Shown: positions 39,488 to 47,385, counted from the first letter of the stretch. The stretch: DNA of 64,000 bases from Kutzneria buriramensis (GCF_003387475.1 NZ_QUNO01000004.1:606176-670175), one strand, 5' to 3'. Made by a program: numbers and translations. The notes: a model not told the origin generated them from the sequence alone.

Positions 39488-39514
39488 GACGGCCACGCCC
39501 CCCGGCGTGTTCCC
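39488..39514 (-). promoter_or_regulatory. Candidate ECF-sigma promoter of the sigma-CHAT operon
   Basis: On the minus strand GGGAAC (39514-39509) is followed after exactly 17 nt by CGTC (39491-39488). This matches the general ECF promoter form GGAAC-N16/17-CGTC. The position fits autoactivation of the sigma operon. Confidence 0.5.
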
Positions 39515-39623
39515 GTGTGCTGCCACCGCCGCCCCATTCACTCCGGCGGGACCCCCGGACGGGTCCCGACGTGATTAAGAGCAGCGAACCGGGCGTCAGA
39601 TACTCACGAAATGATAACGACAT

Positions 39624-39659
39624 GTCCGCGCTGGTGGCAGGCCTGCCACCAGCGCGGAC
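39624..39659 (-). terminator. Perfect 36-bp palindrome after the repeat-protein gene
   Basis: GTCCGCGCTGGTGGCAGG (39624-39641) and its exact complement (39642-39659) meet with no spacer, 6 nt after the stop codon of the repeat protein. It probably terminates that transcript and separates it from the sigma operon; the lack of a T run leaves other roles open. Confidence 0.75.
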
Positions 39660-39665
39660 GTCGAT

Positions 39666-40178
39666 TCACGGGCGGACGGTCTCCGACTGCGGGATGCCGT
39701 TGGCGTGCGCGACCGGTCGGGTCGTCTCCGCCTGCGGGATCCCGTCCGCGTGCGCCACCGGCCGGGCGGTCTCGGCCTGCGGGATGCCGTCGGCGTGCGC
39801 GACGCTGCCGGGCTTCGGGCTCTCCGCCTGCGGAATGCCGTCGGTGGTCTCGGCCTGCGGGATGCCGTTCGCGTGCGCGACCGGTCCCTCGATGGTCTCG
39901 GCCTGCGGGATGCCGTTCGCGTGGGCGACCGGTCCCTCGATGGTTTCCGCCTGCGGAATGCCATTGGCATGCGCGACCGGGCCGTGCACCGTTTCGGCCT
40001 GCGGAATGCCATTCGCCTGCGCGGCCGGCCGGGTGCTTTCCGCCTGCGGAATGCCGTCGTCGGTCTGGACCCCGCCCTGCACGGCGTCCAGCGCCTGCTC
40101 AACCTCGTCCAGCATCGCCGGGTCGATCGCGGTGACGTCCGGCGTGCTGGTCGACGTGGTGTCGTCCGTGGTGCTCAT
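39666..40178 (-). CDS. Protein with nine GIPQ(A/S)E repeats, upstream of the sigma-CHAT operon
   Basis: I recognise no family. The 170-residue acidic protein has a Ser/Thr/Asp-rich start, a short predicted helix (AIDPAMLDEVEQALDAVQ, about residues 17-34) and then only repeats: GIPQAE begins at residues 42, 57, 73, 89, 105, 114, 131 and 146, and GIPQSE at 161. Most units are 15-16 residues of the type ANGIPQAETIEGPVAH. No signal peptide, transmembrane helix or cysteine is present, and the repeats should be disordered. ATG 40178 follows GAGGGG at 7 nt. Same strand as the sigma-CHAT operon, 307 bp upstream and separately terminated. It could be a multi-site substrate, a peptide precursor or a scaffold of the CHAT system. 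Confidence 0.88.
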   Translation of the reverse strand: MSTTDDTTSTSTPDVTAIDPAMLDEVEQALDAVQGGVQTDDGIPQAESTRPAAQANGIPQAETVHGPVAHANGIPQAETIEGPVAHANGIPQAETIEGPVAHANGIPQAETTDGIPQAESPKPGSVAHADGIPQAETARPVAHADGIPQAETTRPVAHANGIPQSETVRP

Positions 40179-40858
40179 GAGTCGTCCCCTCTGCTGTTCC
40201 CCGGTGACGCGCCCGCCCCTTCTTCATCCCCCGGGCGGCTGCGTCCTGTCGTGGAGCGCACACGGTGCGTCGGCCCCTTCCGGCTCACCATGCGTGCTCA
40301 TTGTGCCGTCGATTCGCCTCGAACAGCGCAACGATTTAACAAGGGATCGCTCGATCGGACTAGATACACGCCAGCGCGTGATCAACAAGACGGAAGAGTG
40401 CCCTTTCGGACGCGCGAAAGGGCCGGAGGCGACTGTGGCGGCCCTGGCGTCGGGTCTCCCCTTCCGACGCCGGCTCCATCGCCTCCGGCCCGGACCCTTC
40501 ACACCCCCGCTGACGTGAAGGGTCCACCGCGCTCTCGGCTGCCGACTCCGTTGGACGGCCGTTCCGATGCCCCCTCGACATCGGGCCGGCCGGCACCCCG
40601 GTGGGGCCGACGCCTGCCGCGCGTACTGCGGACCTGGTGCAACCGCCTCCCCCGAGTCGGCTCCACCACCCCGACCGGCGCCCGTGAGACGCCCGGTCGT
40701 CCCGCCCGCTCCCCATGGCGTGGGTGAACGGGCCGGACAACTGGACAGGAGTTGTGCCGGCGGTGGGAGATACACCGTCGAGAAATTTTTCTCGAAGTTT
40801 CCGATCTTGCCTGATCGGCGGTGGTGATCACGGCCAGGTAGCCCCTATGGTCTAGACC
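40179..40858. other. 680-bp intergenic region with dense secondary structure
   Basis: No convincing gene is seen; open frames here lack ribosome-binding sites and conserved features. Between 40400 and 40525 perfect stems follow one another: GCCCTTTCG/CGAAAGGGC (40400-40408, 40415-40423), GGGCCGGAGGCGA/TCGCCTCCGGCCC (40420-40432, 40479-40491) enclosing GGCGTCGG/CCGACGCC (40446-40453, 40464-40471), and GGACCCTTCAC/GTGAAGGGTCC (40492-40502, 40515-40525). The first two are mutually exclusive over 40420-40423. It is either a structured leader of the repeat-protein gene or a separate RNA. Confidence 0.6.
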
Positions 40859-40859
40859 A
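40848..40859. promoter_or_regulatory. Perfect DasR-responsive element overlapping the cutC start codon
   Basis: TGGTCTAGACCA is the exact dre core; with its flanks it is the 14-bp palindrome ATGGTCTAGACCAT (40847-40860). Its last base is the A of the cutC ATG at 40859. Confidence 0.88.
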
Positions 40860-41527
40860 TGCTGCTGGAAGTCATCGCGCTCGACGCCCGGGACGCGCAC
40901 GCCGCCCAGGAGGGCGGGGCGGACCGGCTCGAACTGGTCAGCGACATGGCCGCCGACGGGCTGACGCCCGCCGTGGCCACCGCGCGCCGCGTGCTAGCCG
41001 CCACCGACCTGCCCGTGCGCGCCATGCTGCGCGACGACGCGGGCTTCGCGCCGTGGTCGCTGGCGCACCTGCGGGCCGAGGCGATCGCGCTGCGGGACGT
41101 CGGCGTGACCGAGTTCGTGCTGGGCTGGCTCACCGACGCCGGCGCCATCGACGTCGCCGCCTGTCAGACCGTGATCGACGAGCTGGACGGCTGCAAGTTC
41201 ACCTTCCACCGGGCCCTGGACAACTCGACCGACCCCATTACGGCGTGGAAGGACGTGGTGGCGCTCGGCGCGGACACCGTGCTGGCGGCCGGCAGCGGGA
41301 CCGGCGTCGCCGACGGGCTGCCGGTGCTGCGCAAGCTGGCGGCCCTCCAGGAGGCCGACGGCGTGACCGTGATGGCCGGCGGCGGGCTGAGCGCCGAGCA
41401 GGTGCCGGGGCTGCGGGCCGACGGCGTGCACAGCTTCCATGTCGGCAGCGCCGTGCGCCCCGGCGGCTGGAACTACCCGGTCGACGCCGCGGTGGTGGCC
41501 CAGTGGGTCGAGCTCGTCAAGGGCTGA
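40859..41527 (+). CDS. cutC: CutC-family protein, probable amino-sugar regulon member
   Basis: The 222-residue TIM-barrel protein has the CutC signatures LLEVIALDARDAHAAQEGGADRLELVSD, MLRDDAGF, FTFHRALDNSTDP and VMAGGGLSAEQV. CutC was named for copper homeostasis, but no copper-binding site is clear in the family. Here a perfect dre overlaps the ATG and the next gene is a GH20 hexosaminidase, so a role in amino-sugar or carbohydrate metabolism is more likely. No ribosome-binding site fits between operator and ATG; translation may be leaderless. A 12-bp hairpin follows. Confidence 0.9.
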   Translation: MLLEVIALDARDAHAAQEGGADRLELVSDMAADGLTPAVATARRVLAATDLPVRAMLRDDAGFAPWSLAHLRAEAIALRDVGVTEFVLGWLTDAGAIDVAACQTVIDELDGCKFTFHRALDNSTDPITAWKDVVALGADTVLAAGSGTGVADGLPVLRKLAALQEADGVTVMAGGGLSAEQVPGLRADGVHSFHVGSAVRPGGWNYPVDAAVVAQWVELVKG

Positions 41528-41533
41528 CTTTTC

Positions 41534-41590
41534 CGCCACATGCGCGCTCTTCGTTTGCGCTCGGACGCCAAATGGGAAGCGCATGTGGCG
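41534..41590 (+). terminator. Long hairpin between cutC and hexosaminidase gene
   Basis: CGCCACATGCGC (41534-41545) and GCGCATGTGGCG (41579-41590) form a perfect 12-bp stem around a 33-nt loop, 6 nt after the cutC stop. It may end or attenuate cutC transcription before the next gene. Confidence 0.6.
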
Positions 41591-41612
41591 TATCCAGGGA
41601 GCGGGAAGCGGC

Positions 41613-41624
41613 TGGTATGGACCT
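41613..41624. promoter_or_regulatory. Weak dre-like site at the hexosaminidase start
   Basis: TGGTATGGACCT has three mismatches to TGGTCTAGACCA and overlaps the ATG at 41617, the same placement as at nagA and cutC. The match alone could be chance; the position adds some weight. Confidence 0.35.
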
Positions 41625-43197
41625 TAAAGGTGGCCTAGCATCGCGTCCCGTGCCCGGATTCGAGACACTGCTGCCCAGACCGTCGCGAGTGGACGCCACC
41701 GGTGGGCTGCTGCCGCTGACCGAGAACACCACTCTGGACGGCGATCCGGCGGCGGTGACCTGGCTGCGTGAGGTGCTGGTGGCGGCGACCGGCCTGCCAC
41801 TGCGGCCCGCGGCCGATCCGACGATCCGGTTCCGCATCGTGCCGTGGCTGTCCGGCCATCTGATCCGCGTGTTTCCGGACGGCGTGCTGGTGGAGGCCCA
41901 GGACGAGGAGTCCGCCTTCCATGCGGCGCAGTCCATCCGCCAGCTGCTGGGCCCGGCGGCTTTCCGCCGGGCGCCGATCGGGCCGGCCGACTGGGCGCTG
42001 CCGTGCGGCGTGGTCGAGGACCGCCCGCGTTTCGCCTGGCGGGGCGCTTTGCTCGACGTGGCAAGGCATTTCATGCCGAAGGACGGCCTGCTGCGGTTCA
42101 TCGACCTGCTCGCGGCGCACAAGCTGAACCGGCTGCACCTGCACCTCACCGACGACCAGGGCTGGCGGTTCGAGGTCAAGCGCTACCCGAAGCTGACGGA
42201 GGTCGGCGGCTGGCGTGAGGGGTCACGGGTCGGGGTGCGCACCGACGACGTGACGGACGGCCGGCCGCACGGCGGCTTCTACACCCAGGACGATCTGCGC
42301 GAGGTCGTCGCGTACGCGGCGCGGCGGCACGTCGTCGTCGTGCCGGAGATCGACATTCCGGGCCACAGCCAGGCGGCCATCGCCGCGTATCCGGAGCTGG
42401 GCAACCTGACCTACCCGCTGCCGGTGTGGCCGCTGTGGGGCGTCAACGAGAACGTGCTCAACACCGACGACTCCACTGTGGACTTCTACCGGCACGTGTT
42501 CGACGAGCTGGTGGACGTGTTCCCGTCGGAGATCATCTGCGTCGGCGGTGACGAGGTGCCGACCGTGCAGTGGACCGCCGAGCAGGCCTCGAGGCGGGGG
42601 CTGGCGACCGTGCCGGAGCTGCACGGCTGGTTCATCCGCCAGATCGCCGAACACCTTGGCGCGCATGGACGTCGCGCGATGGGCTGGGACGAGATCGCCG
42701 AGGTCGGCCCGCTGCCGGGCGGCGCGGTGATCGCCTCCTGGCGGGGCGAGCGGGCCGGGGTGGACGCCGCCCGCGCCGGCTTCGACGTCGTGATGTGCCC
42801 GGAGCAGAAGGTGTACCTGGACCACCGCGAGTCCGACCGGCGCGACGAGCCGATTCCGGTCGGCATGGTCCACACGGTGTCCGATGTGTACGAGTACGAC
42901 CCGATCCCGGCCGACCTCACCGGCGACGCGGTGCGGCGGGTGCTCGGCGCGCAGGCCAACGTCTGGACCGAGCACCTGGACTCGCCGCGCCGGGTCGACT
43001 ACGCCGCCTTCCCGCGGCTGTCGGCGTTCGCCGAGGTGGTCTGGACCGAACGGAGCAACCGGGATCTGGCCGACTTCACGCGCCGGCTGGCCGACGAGCA
43101 TCTGCCCAGGCTGGACGCGCTCGGCGTGGAGTACCGGCCGCTGGCCGGGCCGCACCCGTGGCAGACGCGGCCGGGGGTGCCAGGCCGACCGCGTTAG
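41617..43197 (+). CDS. Beta-N-acetylhexosaminidase, GH20 family
   Basis: The 526-residue glycosidase releases terminal N-acetylhexosamine from chito-oligomers or muropeptides. A GH20b domain (about 15-130) precedes the barrel, with RFAWRGALLDVARHFMPK, LHLHLTDDQGWRFEVKRYPKL, VVVPEIDIPGHSQAAIAAYPEL and the catalytic pair in ICVGGDEVP (Asp-Glu). The C-terminal LGAQANVWTEHL is typical. No signal peptide is seen, so it acts in the cytoplasm on imported oligomers. ATG 41617 has GGGAAG at 7 nt; GTG 41650 is the alternative. Confidence 0.93.
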   Translation: MDLKGGLASRPVPGFETLLPRPSRVDATGGLLPLTENTTLDGDPAAVTWLREVLVAATGLPLRPAADPTIRFRIVPWLSGHLIRVFPDGVLVEAQDEESAFHAAQSIRQLLGPAAFRRAPIGPADWALPCGVVEDRPRFAWRGALLDVARHFMPKDGLLRFIDLLAAHKLNRLHLHLTDDQGWRFEVKRYPKLTEVGGWREGSRVGVRTDDVTDGRPHGGFYTQDDLREVVAYAARRHVVVVPEIDIPGHSQAAIAAYPELGNLTYPLPVWPLWGVNENVLNTDDSTVDFYRHVFDELVDVFPSEIICVGGDEVPTVQWTAEQASRRGLATVPELHGWFIRQIAEHLGAHGRRAMGWDEIAEVGPLPGGAVIASWRGERAGVDAARAGFDVVMCPEQKVYLDHRESDRRDEPIPVGMVHTVSDVYEYDPIPADLTGDAVRRVLGAQANVWTEHLDSPRRVDYAAFPRLSAFAEVVWTERSNRDLADFTRRLADEHLPRLDALGVEYRPLAGPHPWQTRPGVPGRPR

Positions 43198-43282
43198 GCG
43201 ACGTGGGTGAAAAGCCCGCGACGACCACCCGTTCCGCTTACCAGTCGCTACCGTGCGGGCACGGACGGTGGGGGCGGTGCGT

Positions 43283-44518
43283 ATGGCGGGACGGTTCGGG
43301 GCGGTCTTCGCGGTCGCCGAGTTTCGCGCGGTATGGGCGGCCAGCGGGCTGTCCATGGTCGGCGACCAGTTGGCCCGGGTCGCGCTGGTGGTGCTGGTCT
43401 ACGGCAACACCGGATCGGCGGCGCTGACCGGTCTGACCTTCGCGCTGACGCTGGTGCCGTCCTTCCTGGGCGGCGTCTTCCTGTCCGGGCTCGCCGACCG
43501 GCTGCCCCGGCGCCGGGTGATGGTGGCCGCGGATCTGTTGCGGGCGGCCATGATCGTGCCGGTCGCGGTGCCCGGCATGCCGTTCCCGGTGCTGTGCGTG
43601 CTGGTCGCCGGGGTGTCGCTGCTGAACGCCCCGTTCCGCGCCGCCGAGCAGGCCCTGTACGCGGATGTGTTGCCGCGGAACGACTTCGTCACCGGCATGG
43701 CGGTTCGCAACATCACCAACCAGTCCGCGCAGGTGCTCGGTTTCGCCGGCGGCGGCCTGCTGCTCGCGGTCACCGGCCCGTACTGGGCGCTGTCGCTGGA
43801 TGCCTTGTCGTTCCTGGTGTCCGCCGCCTTGCTGCGGGCCGGCGTACGGTTCCGCCCCGCCGCCCTCAACCCCGCCGCCCGCGCCACGCCGGGCGGCTTT
43901 TCGTTGCTACGCAGGGATTCCGGCCTACGATCGCTGCTGCTGATCGGCTGGCTCACCGGCGTGTTCATCGTGTACGAGGGCCTCGCCGGCCCGTACAACG
44001 ACCAGCTCGGCGGCACCACCGTCACCCTCGGCCTGCTGCTGGCCGCCGACCCGGTCGGCAGCGTGATCGGCGCGTTCGTCTTCGGCCGGTTCGTGCCGGA
44101 ACGGCAGCAGGCCCGGCAGTTGGTGCTGATGTGCGTGGCCTCGGGCGTGCCGCTGCTGCTCTGCCTGTTCCATCCGGGACTGATCGTGTCCGCCGCGATA
44201 TTCATCGTCGCCGGGGCATTCGGCACCGCGACATACATGCAGACCACATCGTCGATTGTGCGAGGCGTGCCCGATTCCCGACGTTCCCAGGTGTTGGGAC
44301 TTGCGTATGCGGGAATGATGGCGGCGCAGGGGTTGAGCCCATTCGTGGGCGGCCTGGTCGCGGACCGTGTCGGCGCGGCGAACGCCGTCGGCTGGTTCGG
44401 GCTGGCCGGGCTGGCGATCGCGGCGCCGGTGGCGGTGGCATGGCGCCGCGCCACCACCGACCGGGCGGAAATCTGGCTGCCCGTACCGGAATCCGGGGCG
44501 GACAGTCGCAGGAGCTAG
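43283..44518 (+). CDS. MFS transporter, EntS-like (MFS_3) family
   Basis: The membrane protein of about 411 residues has about 12 transmembrane helices. It starts VFAVAEFRAVWAASGLSMVGDQLARVALVVLV, then LSGLADRLPRRRVMVAADLLRA (motif A) and NAPFRAAEQALYADVLP, all typical of the enterobactin-exporter-like branch. ATG 43283 gives the usual start; GTG 43253 and others upstream are possible. It is a single gene with unknown substrate, 55 bp or more after the hexosaminidase. Confidence 0.88.
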   Translation: MAGRFGAVFAVAEFRAVWAASGLSMVGDQLARVALVVLVYGNTGSAALTGLTFALTLVPSFLGGVFLSGLADRLPRRRVMVAADLLRAAMIVPVAVPGMPFPVLCVLVAGVSLLNAPFRAAEQALYADVLPRNDFVTGMAVRNITNQSAQVLGFAGGGLLLAVTGPYWALSLDALSFLVSAALLRAGVRFRPAALNPAARATPGGFSLLRRDSGLRSLLLIGWLTGVFIVYEGLAGPYNDQLGGTTVTLGLLLAADPVGSVIGAFVFGRFVPERQQARQLVLMCVASGVPLLLCLFHPGLIVSAAIFIVAGAFGTATYMQTTSSIVRGVPDSRRSQVLGLAYAGMMAAQGLSPFVGGLVADRVGAANAVGWFGLAGLAIAAPVAVAWRRATTDRAEIWLPVPESGADSRRS

Positions 44519-44654
44519 TCTCAGTCGCGAGTCTTTCGTGCACCGGTCATGGCCGAACCTCCCTGATCACGGTTGTGAACTCACCCGGATGAACCTAGCG
44601 AATCTGCCGCGCCCGGCTGAACACTGGACGCGGCGGTCGAAATAAGGGGGCGAC

Positions 44655-45971
44655 GTGTCGAGTATGAGCCAGTCCAGATCCTCTCCGAAAGGGGTGGATC
44701 GTTACGGGCTCATAGATCGCATGGCCGGATTCGCGTTGTGGGCGCTGCCCGCCCGGTGGATCGCCTACGCCGTTCTGGTGGAGGCGATCGCTCTCGTTCT
44801 GGCCCTCGCCTCGTTCACTCACGGCGCGCCCAGCGATGTCGCGCTGGCGCGGTTCGCCGTGTTGCTGGTGTTGGGCATGGTGCAGGCCGAGCTGTCCCGG
44901 CGCATCGAGCGCGACCGCCGGCGGATGAGCGGCAACACGCACATCAACATGACGTCGATCTGGCTGATCCCCGCGGTGCTCATGCTGCCGCCGCAGCTGG
45001 TCGCCGTGCTCTGCATCGCCCTGTACGCGCACATGTGGCTGCGGATCTGGCGGCACCTGCACAACGTCTCGCTCTACCGCACTGTGTTCGGCGCGAGCGC
45101 GGCGGTCGTCGCGTGCCTGGCCGCGAGCACCGTCGCCGGCACCCCGCTGGCGGACCGGCTGCCGGCGTGGAGCCTCGGCGTCACCCTGGCCTGCTTGCTC
45201 GGGGGCCTCACGTTCGAGTTGGTTGACGCCCTGCTGCTGGCGGTGTCGATCAACCTGCGCAGCCGGGGGAACGCGACCCTGACGGAGTTGTTCGGCAGCT
45301 GGGACGACAACGCCCTGGAGCTGACCACCCTCTGCCTCGGCGGCCTGACCGCGCTCACCCTGGTGTACCAGCCGCTGTTCACGGTGCTGCTGTTCTGCCC
45401 GATCGTCGTGCTGCACCGCAGCGTGCTGGTCAAGGAGTTGGAGGCGGCCGCCACCATCGACGTGAAGACCGGGCTGCTCAACGCCGTGACCTGGCACCAC
45501 CTCGCCACGCAGGAACTGGCCCGGACCAGACAGGACCGGCGCGCGACGATCGGCGTGCTGATGGTCGACCTGGACCACTTCAAGCGGGTCAACGACACGT
45601 ACGGGCATCTGGCCGGCGATGCCGTGCTGAAGTCGGTGGCGACGGCGGTGAAGAACCAGGTGCGTGCGGACGACGCCGTCGGCCGGTTCGGCGGCGAGGA
45701 ATTCGTGGTGCTGTTACCTGGCGTCGACGAGGCCGGCGCGCTGGTCGTCGCGGAACGGATCCGCAAGACCGTCGGCGCGCTGTACGTGCTGGCGCCGCAG
45801 GAAGGCGTGCCGATCGCGGGACTGTCCTGTTCGATCGGTGTCGCCGTGCACCGCAGCAGTATGACCACCATGGAACGGTTGCTGCTGGCGGCCGACACGG
45901 CCGTGTACCGGGCCAAGCGCACCGGCCGCAACCGGGTCGTGGCCACTGTGGACCAGCGGGACGCGGCGTAG
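44655..45971 (+). CDS. Membrane-bound diguanylate cyclase (GGDEF domain)
   Basis: The 438-residue protein has about six to seven transmembrane helices in its first 260 residues (MASE-like sensor) and a C-terminal GGDEF domain: DVKTGLLNAVTWHHLA, LMVDLDHFKRVNDTYGHLAGDAVL, RFGGEEFVVLLP (active GGEEF) and SIGVAVHR. It should make c-di-GMP from two GTP. No EAL domain is attached. The start GTG 44655 has AAGGGGG upstream. Confidence 0.93.
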   Translation: MSSMSQSRSSPKGVDRYGLIDRMAGFALWALPARWIAYAVLVEAIALVLALASFTHGAPSDVALARFAVLLVLGMVQAELSRRIERDRRRMSGNTHINMTSIWLIPAVLMLPPQLVAVLCIALYAHMWLRIWRHLHNVSLYRTVFGASAAVVACLAASTVAGTPLADRLPAWSLGVTLACLLGGLTFELVDALLLAVSINLRSRGNATLTELFGSWDDNALELTTLCLGGLTALTLVYQPLFTVLLFCPIVVLHRSVLVKELEAAATIDVKTGLLNAVTWHHLATQELARTRQDRRATIGVLMVDLDHFKRVNDTYGHLAGDAVLKSVATAVKNQVRADDAVGRFGGEEFVVLLPGVDEAGALVVAERIRKTVGALYVLAPQEGVPIAGLSCSIGVAVHRSSMTTMERLLLAADTAVYRAKRTGRNRVVATVDQRDAA

Positions 45972-45989
45972 AACCGAGTGCCGCTCATG

Positions 45990-46195
45990 GGGTGACCCGG
46001 GATCTACCCCTCGAAGGTCCCGGGTCACCCGCCCTGCTCACGGATGTGCGAGGCCGCCGTCGATGCCTGGACCGCGGGCAGTTTTCGATCGAGTCTGTCC
46101 ATCGATCGAAAACTGACAAGGGAAGGCATCGACCTCGTGGGCGGCCGAGCCCCGCGCGGAACGCGCGGCAAAGGCGGAGTCCCGGGTCACCCGCC
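45990..46195. repeat. Compound palindromic intergenic element
   Basis: GGGTGACCCGGGA/TCCCGGGTCACCC (45990-46002, 46018-46030) is followed by a nested structure: GTCGATGCCT/AGGCATCGAC (46059-46068, 46124-46133) around CAGTTTTCGATCGA/TCGATCGAAAACTG (46079-46092, 46102-46115). Then comes the tail GCCCCGCGCGGAACGCGCGG (46149-46168). TCCCGGGTCACCCGCC is repeated directly at 46018-46033 and 46180-46195. It lies between convergent genes. Confidence 0.75.
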
Positions 46196-46199
46196 GAAC

Positions 46200-46427
46200 T
46201 CACTCACTCTCCGCCTCGGGCACCAGCAGCCAGCAGGCCGCGTAGAGGACGATGCCGGCGCCGGCGAAGAACACCGTGCCGACGACCATGCCGACCCGCA
46301 GCAGGGCCGCGTCCACGCCGAGCAGCTCGGCCGCGCCGCCACACACGCCGGCGAGCATGCGGTTCTCCCGACTGCGACGGAAGGTGCGGATCTTGGTGCC
46401 GGCCTCGTTCAGGATGTCGTTTGTCAT
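46200..46427 (-). CDS. PspC-domain membrane protein
   Basis: The 75-residue protein carries the PspC signature FRRSRENRMLAGVCGGAAELLGVDAALLRVGMVVGTVFFAGAGIVLYAACWLLVP with one to two hydrophobic helices. PspC proteins take part in envelope stress responses; no pspA is nearby. The GGDEF gene converges on it over the compound palindrome. Confidence 0.9.
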   Translation of the reverse strand: MTNDILNEAGTKIRTFRRSRENRMLAGVCGGAAELLGVDAALLRVGMVVGTVFFAGAGIVLYAACWLLVPEAESE

Positions 46428-46511
46428 GACACAGAGCTTGCCGGCGCGCCGGCTCCGCGCCATCCGGGTTCGTCCCTGGTTCGACCCGGAGATGGGCCTA
46501 CCCTGAGCCTC

Positions 46512-47369
46512 ATGGACACCCCGGGTGAGCTGGCCGCGGCCCTGGACCGGGTCGGCTATCTCGCGGACGAGGGGCTGGCCACGGCGGCGTTCCTGGCGCT
46601 GCGGATGCGGCGGCCGCTGTTCTGCGAGGGCGAGCCCGGCACCGGCAAGACGGCCCTGGCCCGTGCGCTGGCCGACGCCCTGGGCACGCCGCTGATCCGG
46701 TTGCAGTGCCACGAGGGCATCGACGCCGCGCGCGCCCTGTACGACTGGGACTTCCCGCGCCAGCTGCTGCACCTGCGGGCGTTGGAGGCGCAGGGGCGCA
46801 CCGAGGGCGCGGAGGCGGAGCTGTTCACCCGGCGGTTCCTGCTGGCCCGGCCGCTGCTCCAGGCGCTGGAGACGCCGGGCTGCGTGCTGCTGGTGGACGA
46901 GATCGACCGCGCCGACGACGAGTTCGAGGCGTTCCTGCTGGAGGTGCTCAGCGAGCACGCGGTGAGCATCCCGGAGCTGGGGGAGATCCGGGCGGCCGAG
47001 CCGCCGGTGGTGGTGCTGACGTCGAACCGGACCCGCGAGGTGCACGACGCCGTGAAGCGCCGCTGCCTGTACCACTGGCTGGAGCACCCGGGCCTGGCCC
47101 GCGAGGTGGCGATCCTGCGGCGCCGGCTGCCGGAGCTGACACAGGCGCTGGCCACGCAGGTGGCGACCGCGGTGTCCCGGATGCGGGCGGCGGAGCTGCT
47201 GAAGCCGCCGGGGGTGGCTGAGTCGCTGGACTGGGCGCAGGCGCTGCTGGCGCTGGACCGGCCGGTGCTGGACGTCGAGGCGGCGGCGATCACCCTGGGC
47301 GCGGTGCTGAAGTACCGGGAGGACGCGGACCGGGTGGTGGCGGCCGGGTTGGACGCGCTGCTCGCGTGA
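46512..47369 (+). CDS. MoxR-type AAA+ ATPase of the CO-dehydrogenase-like cluster (CoxD-like)
   Basis: The 285-residue ATPase has Walker A GEPGTGKTALA, Walker B VLLVDEIDRAD, sensor 1 VVLTSNRTREVHDAVKRRCLYHWLEHP. It is the CoxD-like partner of the VWA protein in assembling or activating the [CuSMoO2]-type or related Mo centre. It starts the run AAA-VWA-XdhC-S-L-M-G. The VWA gene follows by 16 bp. Confidence 0.9.
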   Translation: MDTPGELAAALDRVGYLADEGLATAAFLALRMRRPLFCEGEPGTGKTALARALADALGTPLIRLQCHEGIDAARALYDWDFPRQLLHLRALEAQGRTEGAEAELFTRRFLLARPLLQALETPGCVLLVDEIDRADDEFEAFLLEVLSEHAVSIPELGEIRAAEPPVVVLTSNRTREVHDAVKRRCLYHWLEHPGLAREVAILRRRLPELTQALATQVATAVSRMRAAELLKPPGVAESLDWAQALLALDRPVLDVEAAAITLGAVLKYREDADRVVAAGLDALLA

Positions 47370-47385
47370 GTCGCATTATTCGAAG

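Larger units (their letters stand above)
39359..39665 (-). other. 307-bp leader region between repeat-protein gene and sigma operon
   Basis: No gene is evident. From right to left it holds the repeat-gene palindrome (39624-39659), an 8-bp hairpin CGGGACCC/GGGTCCCG (39547-39554, 39561-39568), the ECF-like promoter (39488-39514) and a leader of about 120 nt to the sigma ATG. Confidence 0.6.

Noticed and set aside
39666..40178. Regularly spaced 45-48 bp direct repeats resembling a CRISPR array
   Set aside because: The repeats are codons of GIPQ(A/S)E units in one open frame with start, ribosome-binding site and terminator; repeat copies differ at third positions, spacing varies and no cas genes are present.
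40224..40775. Open frames in the 680-bp region upstream of the repeat-protein gene
   Set aside because: Arg/Gly/Pro-rich shadow composition, no ribosome-binding site, no recognisable domain, and they run through the strong stems at 40400-40525.
41053..41616. Upstream extension of the hexosaminidase frame across cutC
   Set aside because: It is the +1 shadow of cutC; the GH20 protein starts at 41617 or 41650.
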